5,382 nt of DNA from Alphaproteobacteria bacterium. Its GTDB lineage: Bacteria > Pseudomonadota > Alphaproteobacteria > RS24. Below, piece by piece: positions 1-4,915 of the stretch (within the stretch, counting starts at the first letter, position 1; the number at the start of each line of letters is the position of its first letter). The stretch is taken from assembly GCA_028816945.1 (NCBI GenBank), contig JAPPQG010000221.1, forward strand, positions 1-5,382, in the 5' to 3' direction. Below the pieces are notes generated by a model that worked only from the letters and a program-made list of their open reading frames with translations, made no database searches and had not been told where the DNA came from. Made by a program: the position numbers and the translations under genes.

Positions 1-53
1 TAATGTAATATGGCTAGAAACCATATAAACTCATAGCAAAGCGAATATGTAAT

Positions 54-130
54 CGGAGCGTAGCGCAGTCTGGTAGCGCACTTGTCTGGGGGACAAGGGG
101 TCGTGGGTTCAAATCCCGCCGCTCCGACCA
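54..130 (+). tRNA. tRNA-Pro, anticodon GGG, CCA encoded
   Basis: The cloverleaf closes fully. The acceptor stem is CGGAGCG (54-60) with CGCTCCG (120-126), followed by discriminator A127 and an encoded CCA (128-130). The anticodon stem CTTGT/ACAAG (81-85/93-97) encloses a 7-base loop, 86-92, with anticodon GGG at 88-90, which reads proline codon CCC and, by wobble, CCU. The T arm is GTGGG/CCCGC around TTCAAAT, with one T-G pair. The D arm carries GGTAGCGCA. Nothing is missing or mismatched, so it should be functional. No phage or integrase gene and no direct repeat of its 3' end is visible, so there is no sign of its use as an attachment site here. Confidence 0.97.
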
Positions 131-135
131 TATTA

Positions 136-144
136 TGCTATAAT
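136..144 (+). promoter_or_regulatory. Possible extended -10 element downstream of the tRNA
   Basis: TG-C-TATAAT at 136-144 matches an extended -10 box exactly. There is no convincing -35: the 17-bp spacer position falls in the tRNA acceptor stem. If used, it would start transcription near 151 and give the glutamate-synthase-like gene a leader of about 200 nt carrying the duplicated start and hairpin. A perfect hexamer can arise by chance in AT-rich spacer. Confidence 0.3.
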
Positions 145-180
145 TGCTAGCCACAAGGCACAGCGAATAGCGTGTGACAA

Positions 181-234
181 GGAGTGTGACGAATGGAATT
201 TATGACCGATATGACAATGGAGCAAGTGCTTTGA
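181..234 (+). pseudogene. Truncated duplicate of the downstream gene's ribosome site and first codons
   Basis: Bases 181-229 repeat 345-393 with 47 of 49 identical (differences at 207 and 213). The copied piece holds the GGAG ribosome site (181-184), the same 8-base spacer and the ATG (193). It reads MEFMTDMTMEQV like the real gene, then diverges into one Leu codon and TGA at 232-234, giving a 13-codon open frame. The divergence point is where an inverted copy of the gene begins. Most simply this is debris of a rearrangement. It could still be translated, because its initiation region is as good as that of the real gene. No function is assigned. Confidence 0.6.
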
Positions 235-269
235 TAAGCAGAAAAATAAAATCTGGCACTTGCTCCATT
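216..269 (+). other. 14-bp perfect hairpin in the spacer
   Basis: AATGGAGCAAGTGC (216-229) is exactly complementary to GCACTTGCTCCATT (256-269), with a 26-base loop (230-255). It is not followed by a T-run, so it does not look like an intrinsic terminator. The right arm is also complementary to 380-393 inside the downstream gene, so this hairpin competes with the long inverted repeat described separately. Confidence 0.75.
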
Positions 270-420
270 TATGGCAAATAGTGTTACCGAATAATGTTGT
301 CGAATGGTGTGGCAAATAGCATGTGGCAAATAGTGTGTGCTGATGGAGTGTGACGAATGGAATTTATGACTGATATAACAATGGAGCAAGTGCCAGATTT
401 TATTTTTCTGCTTATCAAAG
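229..420. repeat. 41-bp perfect inverted repeat (229-269 and 380-420)
   Basis: Bases 229-269 are the exact reverse complement of 380-420, 41 of 41, separated by 110 bp (270-379). The right arm is codons 9 to 21 of the glutamate-synthase-like gene, so the left arm is an inverted copy of coding sequence in the spacer. Together with the 49-bp direct copy ending exactly at 229, this is the arrangement expected from a replication template switch (direct copy, then snap-back copy). In RNA the two arms could form a 41-bp duplex starting 20 bases downstream of the start codon's third base. Confidence 0.9.
273..340 (+). repeat. Degenerate tandem units of about 12-15 bp
   Basis: The spacer is built of related units: GGCAAATAGTGTTAC (273-287), CGAATAATGTTGT (288-300), CGAATGGTGTGG (301-312), CAAATAGCATGTGG (313-326) and CAAATAGTGTGTGC (327-340). 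TGGCAAATAG occurs three times, at 272, 310 and 324. Related words also flank this stretch at 163-196 and 345-360. The units are too diverged to encode anything obvious and contain no recognised operator. Confidence 0.55.
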
Positions 421-2001
421 GGCTTGCCTATTTATTTATTTTTTGTGTTGGTGCGTTTGTTGCTTTTTTAGCTGTGCTTTATTTTATTGACCGTTTTCAG
501 ACGCGTAGCACTTTGCGGCGCAATTATCCTGTTTTGGCGCGCGGGCGTTATATGTTTGAGTATTGGGGGGAATTTTTCCGCCAATATTTTTTCGCCCTCG
601 ACCGAGAGGAAATGCCCTTTAACCGTGCTGAACGCAGTTGGGTCTATCGCGCCGCAAAAGATTTAGATAGTACTGTGCCTTTTGGTTCAACGCGTGATTT
701 GCGCCCTACGGGTACAGTCTATTTTGCCAATTACCCTTTTCCCAAACTCGAAGACGATGCGATGGAGCCAGCAGAAATTACCATTGGCCCTGACTGCCCG
801 CACCCTTATCGCACAAAATCGCTTTTCAATATATCGGGCATGAGTTTTGGCGCAATATCGATTCCCGCCGTGCGTGCCTTATCACAGGGGGCAAAAGAGG
901 CGGGCATATGGATGAATACGGGCGAGGGCGGGCTATCGCCTTATCACCTTGAAGGGGGGGCGGATATTGTTTTTCAAATTGCCACAGGAAATTCCTGCTG
1001 TGCGCGCCTTATCACAGGGGGCAAAAGAGGCGGGGATATTGATGAATACGGGCGAGGGGGGATTATCGCCTTATCACCTTGAAGGGGGGGCGGATATTGT
1101 TTTTCAAATTGGCACAGGAAAATTTGGCGTCCGCAAAACTGAGGGCGGGTTTGATGATGATAAATTGCGGCAAATTTCTGCCCATGAACAGGTAAAAATG
1201 TTTGAAATTAAACTCAGTCAAGGCGCAAAGCCCGGCAAAGGCGGCATATTGCCGGCTGTAAAAGTAACGCCTGAAATAGCCGCCATTCGTGGCCTTAATC
1301 CCGGCCAAGATGCGATTAGCCCCAACCGCCACCCTGAAATTGAAACCTATGAGGATTTGCTCGATATGATTGCCCATGTGCGCGATGTGACGGGCAAGCC
1401 AATAGGCTTTAAGGCTGTTATCGGCGATATTGAATTTATGGATGAATTATGCGCCGCCATTCGGGCGCGTGGGGCGGCGTCGGCGCCTGATTTTATTACT
1501 ATCGATAGTGCGGATGGTGGCACGGGTGCGGCCCCTATGAGTTTAATTGATTGCATGGGCATGCCCTTGCGGGAAAGTTTGCCATTGGTTGTCGATAAGC
1601 TGATTGAATATGATTTGCGGGCGCGGGTGCGTGTGTGTGCGAGTGGCAAACTTATCAATCCGTCCGAAGTGGCTTGGGCTTTGTGTGCGGGGGCGGATTT
1701 TGTCAATTCGGCGCGCGGCTTTATGTTTGCGCTTGGCTGTATCCAAGCCCTACAATGCAATAAAAACACATGCCCGACAGGCATTACGACCCATAATAAA
1801 AAACTGCAATATGGGCTTGTGCCAGAAAAAAAGGCAGTACGGGTCGCCCATTATGCCCGCAATATGCACAAGGAAATTGGCATTATCGCCCATAGTTGCG
1901 GTGTGGCTGAACCGCGCCAATTACAGCGCAAACATGCCCGCATTGTTATGAATACAGGACGCTCTATGAGCATGGCCGAACTTTATCCCAACCATAGTTA
2001 A
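357..2001 (+). pseudogene. FMN-binding glutamate-synthase-like protein, membrane anchored, broken by a 130-bp duplication
   Basis: This belongs to the glutamate synthase central/FMN domain family (Glu_synthase, COG0069), in the stand-alone form without a glutaminase domain. Known family members make glutamate or N-methylglutamate; the substrate here is not known. Frame 1 runs 357-1082 (241 residues) and ends at TGA 1080-1082. The rest continues in the +1 frame from the second repeat copy to TAA at 1999-2001. Removing one 130-bp copy gives one 504-residue protein: membrane helix about 22-44, NTGEGGLSPYHLEGGADIVFQ, KLSQGAKPGKGG at about 242, DSADGGTGAAP at about 340, and an Fe-S triad CIQALQCNKNTC (Cys 418, 424, 429; C-x5-C-x4-C as in glutamate synthase). 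The start at 357 has GGAG 8 bases upstream. If the duplication is real, translation gives an N-terminal piece without the Fe-S cysteines; a C-terminal piece could start at ATG 1042 (319 residues). If it is an assembly artefact, the gene is intact. The family call is firm. Confidence 0.85.
861..1120 (+). repeat. 130-bp tandem duplication inside the glutamate-synthase-like gene
   Basis: Copy 1 is 861-990 and copy 2 is 991-1120, directly abutting, with 121 of 130 bases identical. 130 is not divisible by three, so it shifts the frame by one. Read in their own frames, both copies encode the same 43 residues except Trp/Leu and Ala/Gly: 7 of 9 differences are synonymous (CCC/CCT, GCC/GCT, CGT/CGC, GGC/GGG twice, GGG/GGA, CTA/TTA). 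Copy 2 continues smoothly into GKFGVRK, while copy 1 follows smoothly from GAIS. Confidence 0.95.
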
Positions 2002-2042
2002 AATGTAAATAAATGACTGAATGATAAATGAAAGGGCAAGAG

Positions 2043-2390
2043 ATGAAATATGTAGCGATTATTTTTGTTCTGCTAGGCACAGCGATAGGCGGCTGGTTTG
2101 GCATTGATATTATTTATACAAGTTTTGAGTCTGTCTTCGGGCAGGTTTGGGGGCTTGCAACTTCTGTTGATGTTTTATTGGGCGCGGGCTGTGCGGCAGC
2201 GATTATTTTTACCGTCGAAAGCGACCGCCTAATTGCTGCTTTATGGGCGGTGCCGATTTTTCTGCTTGCAAGTGTAAAACCATTTTTGCCTGTTTATGAT
2301 ATGGACGGCACGCTTGCGCCTATATTATTGCTTGCCAATAGTTTGACGCTGTTATGGGTTATTTTGCGCTTTGCCCGCCGTCGAATATAA
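2043..2390 (+). CDS. Small four-helix inner-membrane protein of unknown function
   Basis: I do not recognise the family. From ATG 2043 it has 115 residues. Four hydrophobic segments are visible, roughly residues 4-25, 38-58, 65-83 and 90-109, joined by short loops, ending in a basic tail FARRRI that by the positive-inside rule would be cytoplasmic. There is no signal peptidase site, cysteine motif or catalytic motif. An alternative ATG at 2028 would add five residues. I prefer 2043 because AAAGGG (2031-2036) lies six bases before it, whereas 2028 has no ribosome site. It starts 41 bases after the glutamate-synthase-like gene, and its stop TAA (2388-2390) overlaps an ATG in the repeats leading into ctaA, so it is probably co-transcribed with ctaA. 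A part in cytochrome oxidase biogenesis would be guesswork from position alone. Confidence 0.75.
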   Translation: MKYVAIIFVLLGTAIGGWFGIDIIYTSFESVFGQVWGLATSVDVLLGAGCAAAIIFTVESDRLIAALWAVPIFLLASVKPFLPVYDMDGTLAPILLLANSLTLLWVILRFARRRI

Positions 2391-2461
2391 TGCCGAATAT
2401 AATGCCGAATATAATGCCGAATATAATTATCGAAGATAATTGCCAAATATAATGTCGAATA
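2382..2461 (+). repeat. 12-bp minisatellite bridging the membrane-protein gene and ctaA
   Basis: The unit is CGAATATAATGC. Three exact copies (2382-2417) are followed by two 13-base variants (2418-2430, 2431-2443), a 12-base variant (2444-2455) and a partial unit (2456-2461). The array begins in the last three codons of the upstream gene and ends in the first codons of ctaA. It supplies both the upstream stop and the ctaA ATG, and carries four TAATG stop/start overlaps. Confidence 0.9.
2390..2452 (+). CDS. Possible 20-codon coupling ORF made of MPNI repeats
   Basis: An ATG at 2390 shares its A with the upstream stop (TAATG, 2388-2392). It reads three MPNI units, then IIEDNCQI, and ends at TAA 2450-2452, whose last A is the first base of the ctaA ATG (TAATG, 2450-2454). 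It has no ribosome site of its own and would depend on ribosomes finishing the upstream gene. The exact stop/start overlap at both ends is seen directly; translation is inferred. The peptide itself shows no recognisable function. Confidence 0.25.
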   Translation: MPNIMPNIMPNIIIEDNCQI

Positions 2462-3573
2462 TAGCCACCCCACACGCCGCCCTTTATTCGCACCGTGCTG
2501 TCGCCCTTTGGCTATTTATTGTTGCGGGCTGTGTGGCGGGGCTTGTGCTATTGGGCGGGCTAACACGGCTTATGGGGGCTGGCCTATCGATAACCGAATG
2601 GCAACCCGTGATTGGCATTATCCCACCGCTCTCACTTGCTGATTGGGAAATTGCCTTTCAAAAATACCAAACAATAGCTGAATATCGGCTCGTCAATAGC
2701 GATATGAGTTTAGCTGAATTCAAAATTATCTATTGGTGGGAATGGGCGCATCGTCTCATGGGCCGTGCGATTGGGCTTATTTTTCTTGTGCCTTTTTTGT
2801 GGTTTTTGTGGCGCAAACATATTCCCGCCCGCTTTATTGCGCCGCTTTGCGTTCTATTTGCGCTTGGCGGCCTGCAAGGTTTTATCGGTTGGTATATGGT
2901 GCAAAGCGGGTTAGAGGCCGACCGCATAAATGTTAGCCAATATCGCCTTGCTGTGCATTTAGGCTTGGCACTCATTATTTTTGGCATGAGCCTATGGCTT
3001 GCTTTGCGATTATGGCATAAAGATAAAAAGCAGGGCGATAAACTCCCCGCCCATCAATTCTATTTTGCATTTGTTTTGCTTGGCTTGATTTTTCTGCAAT
3101 GTCTAGCGGGGGCTTTGGTGGCAGGGTTAGAAGCAGGCAAAACTTACACGGATTGGCCGTTTATGGATGGGCAATTCATCCCGTCTGGTCTGTTTGCTAT
3201 GTCCCCTTTGATTGTCAATTTTTTTGAAAATATCTTAACTGTGCAATGGCAGCACCGCATCATCGCCTATCTATTATTTGGCTTAGCGATTTGGCATTAT
3301 TGGCAACAAACGCGCTCTACTTCTGCCCGCTCTGCCCCTGCTGAGTCAAATGTTGCGTCAAATTCGGCCGCTTGGCTTGCTTTGGCAATTTGCGGACAGG
3401 CCATACTCGGCATTGCCACAGTGATGGGGGCGCAGGCCATACTCGGCATTGCCACAGTGATGGGGGCGGTGCCGCTTATCTTGGCTGTTTTGCACCAATT
3501 CGGGGCGCTCCTTGTCTTAACAATAGCCATATATCATCTTTATCGCTTGCGGATTGCCTGCAATATAGAGTGA
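2452..3573 (+). CDS. ctaA: Heme A synthase (COX15/CtaA family)
   Basis: Inner-membrane enzyme that oxidises the C8 methyl of heme O to a formyl group, giving heme A for aa3-type cytochrome c oxidase. From ATG 2452 it has 373 residues, with about eight membrane segments and the family's two-fold layout. The four expected heme-ligand histidines are present: His100 in EWAHRLMGR, His169 in YRLAVHLG, His268 in VQWQHRIIAY and His348 in LHQFGAL. LLGGLTRLMGAGLSITEW near the N-terminus and TDWPFMDGQFIP are also typical. A TTG at 2440 would add four residues, but neither start has a clear ribosome site; TAATG at 2450-2454 suggests coupled translation. Oddity: residues 316-327 (QAILGIATVMGA) are repeated exactly as 328-339 in the seventh helix region, raising the His268-His348 spacing from 68 to 80. 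The frame stays open, but whether the enzyme still folds is uncertain. Confidence 0.95.
   Translation: MSNIATPHAALYSHRAVALWLFIVAGCVAGLVLLGGLTRLMGAGLSITEWQPVIGIIPPLSLADWEIAFQKYQTIAEYRLVNSDMSLAEFKIIYWWEWAHRLMGRAIGLIFLVPFLWFLWRKHIPARFIAPLCVLFALGGLQGFIGWYMVQSGLEADRINVSQYRLAVHLGLALIIFGMSLWLALRLWHKDKKQGDKLPAHQFYFAFVLLGLIFLQCLAGALVAGLEAGKTYTDWPFMDGQFIPSGLFAMSPLIVNFFENILTVQWQHRIIAYLLFGLAIWHYWQQTRSTSARSAPAESNVASNSAAWLALAICGQAILGIATVMGAQAILGIATVMGAVPLILAVLHQFGALLVLTIAIYHLYRLRIACNIE
3397..3468 (+). repeat. 36-bp exact in-frame tandem duplication within ctaA
   Basis: Bases 3397-3432 and 3433-3468 are identical at 36 of 36 positions and codon-aligned, encoding QAILGIATVMGA twice. The lack of any difference indicates a recent event, unlike the diverged 130-bp repeat. 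Without it the protein would have 361 residues. Confidence 0.95.
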
Positions 3574-3610
3574 TTTATTGATATGCCCGCGCTTTATTGT
3601 GTTTTGACAC

Positions 3611-3639
3611 TTGACAGATAGAGGGTGTGGCGTTACAAC
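3611..3639 (+). promoter_or_regulatory. rplM: Candidate promoter for rplM-rpsI
   Basis: TTGACA (3611-3616), preceded by C so that it also contains the CTTGAC favoured by alphaproteobacterial housekeeping sigma factors, lies 17 bp from TACAAC (3634-3639, four of six matches to TATAAT). A second TTGACA is at 3604-3609. Transcription would start near 3646, giving a leader of about 90 nt before rplM. An imperfect inverted repeat, AGGGTGT (3622-3628) against AC-A-ACCCT (3635-3642), overlaps the spacer and -10 and could be an operator or chance. Confidence 0.5.
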
Positions 3640-3654
3640 CCTTAACAGCCCTAG

Positions 3655-3694
3655 CAACCCAATACCCATTATATTGGGCCTAAATAATGGGTTG
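3655..3694 (+). promoter_or_regulatory. Structured leader upstream of rplM with competing hairpins
   Basis: Several stems share bases and cannot all form: CAACCCA/TGGGTTG (3655-3661/3688-3694) with an inner CCCA/TGGG (3665-3668/3675-3678); ACCCATTAT/ATAATGGGT (3664-3672/3684-3692); and CCCAATA/TATTGGG (3658-3664/3672-3678). No T-run follows, so a terminator is unlikely. Ribosomal protein operons are often autoregulated through such leaders, and L13 is reported to repress its own operon in E. coli. Whether this one binds L13 is inference; I match no known leader family. Confidence 0.4.
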
Positions 3695-3736
3695 AATTTG
3701 GGGCGAACAAACGGGCGCACTATTTGGATAATTGAG

Positions 3737-4198
3737 ATGAAAACATATTCTGCAAAAGCTGCGGATATTAAGAAAAAGTGGATTCTGATTGACGCTGAGA
3801 ATCTCGTTGTTGGCCGTCTTGCGGCCATTATTGCGCGCCATTTGCGCGGCAAGCATTTGCCGACTTTCACGCCACATATGGATTGTGGGGATAATGTGAT
3901 TGTCGTCAATGCTGATAAAATTAAATTTAGCGGTAAAAAAACAGACAATAAAACATATTACCGCCATACAGGCTATCCGGGGGGCATTAAATCGACAACC
4001 CCCGCTGCTATGCTTGCAGGCAAACAGCCTGAACGCGTTTTGCAACTTGCTGTCAAGCGCATGCTCCCACGCGGCGCACTTGCCAATAAGCAGTTTGCGA
4101 ATTTAAGGGTCTATGCAGGGCCAAACCACCCCCATGAAGCACAGAACCCTGAAAAACTTGATGTTGCGGCACTTAATGCAAAAAATATAAGAGTTTAA
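3737..4198 (+). CDS. rplM: 50S ribosomal protein L13
   Basis: Large-subunit protein that binds 23S rRNA early in assembly. It has 153 residues, the usual length in alphaproteobacteria. Family signatures run in order: [76 protein letters not shown] and [17 protein letters not shown]. The frame stays open upstream as far as 3611, but that part (starting MTDRGCG) resembles nothing and covers the leader hairpins. MKTYSAK is the conserved family start, so ATG 3737 is chosen. Its ribosome site is weak (only GAG directly before the ATG). rpsI follows one base after the stop, the standard L13-S9 operon. Confidence 0.98.
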   Translation: MKTYSAKAADIKKKWILIDAENLVVGRLAAIIARHLRGKHLPTFTPHMDCGDNVIVVNADKIKFSGKKTDNKTYYRHTGYPGGIKSTTPAAMLAGKQPERVLQLAVKRMLPRGALANKQFANLRVYAGPNHPHEAQNPEKLDVAALNAKNIRV

Positions 4199-4199
4199 T

Positions 4200-4859
4200 A
4201 TGAGCGAAAAAATCACATTAGAAAACCTTGATAAAGCTATCAATAAAGCGACAGACACAGCTGACGCCACGCCTGCTGATGATAAACAAGCGACAGATAA
4301 AGATATAAAAGCAGACGCAAAACCAGACGCAAAGGCGGATATAAAAACAGATGCAAAGGCAGATATAACGCCAGATGCAAAAACAGACACAGATAATATG
4401 CAGCCTATGTCAGCCGATATAGAGGCAGAAGAACCGCAACCCATTATTCTACCAGACCCGCAAATTGATACGCTTGGCCGTGCCTATGCGACAGGTAAGC
4501 GCAAAAATGCCACCGCCCGCGTTTGGATAAAACGTGGCTCGGGCAAAATTACAGTTAATGGCCGCGATGAAAAGATTTTCTTTGCCCGCCCTGTCTTGCG
4601 CATGATTTTGCGCCAATCACTCGTAGCAGCCGATAGAGGCGACTCCTATGATATTATCGCCAATGTTAAAGGCGGCGGTCTATCGGGGCAGGCGGGGGCG
4701 ATACGGCATGGCATTTCCAAAGCCTTGACATATTATGAACCAGAATTGCGCTCTGTTTTGAAAGCGGGCGGCTTTTTGACACGCGATAGCCGTATTGTTG
4801 AACGGAAAAAATATGGGCGCGCCAAAGCCCGCCGCAGTTTCCAATTCTCTAAACGCTAG
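4200..4859 (+). CDS. rpsI: 30S ribosomal protein S9 with a long, repetitive N-terminal extension
   Basis: Small-subunit protein whose C-terminal tail reaches toward the P-site tRNA. It has 219 residues against 130 in E. coli and roughly 155-165 in many alphaproteobacteria. The S9 core begins near residue 92 ([20 protein letters not shown]) and runs through [40 protein letters not shown] and [20 protein letters not shown] to the conserved SKR end. Residues 1-91 are low complexity, rich in Asp, Lys, Ala and Thr; residues 35-66 are four 8-residue units ([32 protein letters not shown]). The tail is predicted disordered. ATG 4200 has AAGAG (4189-4193) six bases upstream and lies one base after the rplM stop, which supports this start over a shorter one. 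The role of the tail is unknown. Confidence 0.97.
   Translation: MSEKITLENLDKAINKATDTADATPADDKQATDKDIKADAKPDAKADIKTDAKADITPDAKTDTDNMQPMSADIEAEEPQPIILPDPQIDTLGRAYATGKRKNATARVWIKRGSGKITVNGRDEKIFFARPVLRMILRQSLVAADRGDSYDIIANVKGGGLSGQAGAIRHGISKALTYYEPELRSVLKAGGFLTRDSRIVERKKYGRAKARRSFQFSKR
4302..4397 (+). repeat. 24-bp x4 imperfect in-frame repeat in the rpsI extension
   Basis: The units are 4302-4325, 4326-4349, 4350-4373 and 4374-4397, each encoding eight residues that alternate acidic Asp and basic Lys around Ala. Units 2 and 3 are the closest pair (GA[C/T] GCA AAG GC[G/A] GAT ATA, then diverging). The divergence between units indicates an older expansion than the 36-bp ctaA duplication. Confidence 0.8.
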
Positions 4860-4870
4860 CCTATGCTAGC
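4855..4870 (+). other. Small GCTAGC inverted repeat at the end of rpsI
   Basis: GCTAGC (4855-4860) and GCTAGC (4865-4870) flank CTAT and can form a 6-bp hairpin that includes the rpsI stop codon. A second small palindrome, AGCTAATAAGCT (4870-4881), adjoins it. With modest GC and no following T-run this is a poor terminator; it may be an mRNA processing or attenuating structure, or nothing. Confidence 0.3.
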
Positions 4871-4915
4871 AGCTAATAAGCTTTGCTTTGCCTTTTCGAA
4901 TAATGAGAATAAAGC

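Noticed and set aside
24..29. TATAAA as a -10 box for the tRNA
   Set aside because: No -35 match at a proper distance within the window, and the 5' edge cuts off the needed sequence; also part of an AT-rich ATATGG/CCATAT hairpin (8-26).
54..130. tRNA-Pro as an integration site
   Set aside because: No integrase gene and no downstream repeat of the tRNA 3' end in the window.
133..389. Minus-strand open frames rich in His and Ser across the spacer
   Set aside because: They are low-complexity readings of the repeats (HSSHS, HAIR) with no ribosome site or homology.
861..1120. Reading the 130-bp repeat as a mobile element or CRISPR-like unit
   Set aside because: Both copies are coding sequence of the same gene, abut directly, and lack terminal inverted repeats, target-site duplications or spacers.
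2003..2024. Minimal ORFs (ATG TAA at 2003-2008; ATG ACT GAA TGA at 2013-2024) before the four-helix protein
   Set aside because: Expected by chance in ATG-rich AT-rich spacer; no ribosome site.
3604..3632. First TTGACA (3604-3609) as the main -35
   Set aside because: The matching -10 position (about 3626-3632) is GC-rich and unlike TATAAT; the second TTGACA at 3611 fits better.
3611..3736. N-terminal extension of L13 (open frame upstream of ATG 3737)
   Set aside because: The upstream residues resemble no L13 sequence, start at TTG inside the promoter-like element, and MKTYSAK is the conserved start.
4103..4444. Minus-strand frame rich in Ser/Ala/Phe opposite rpsI
   Set aside because: It is the antisense reading of the Asp/Lys/Ala repeats in the S9 extension; no independent support.
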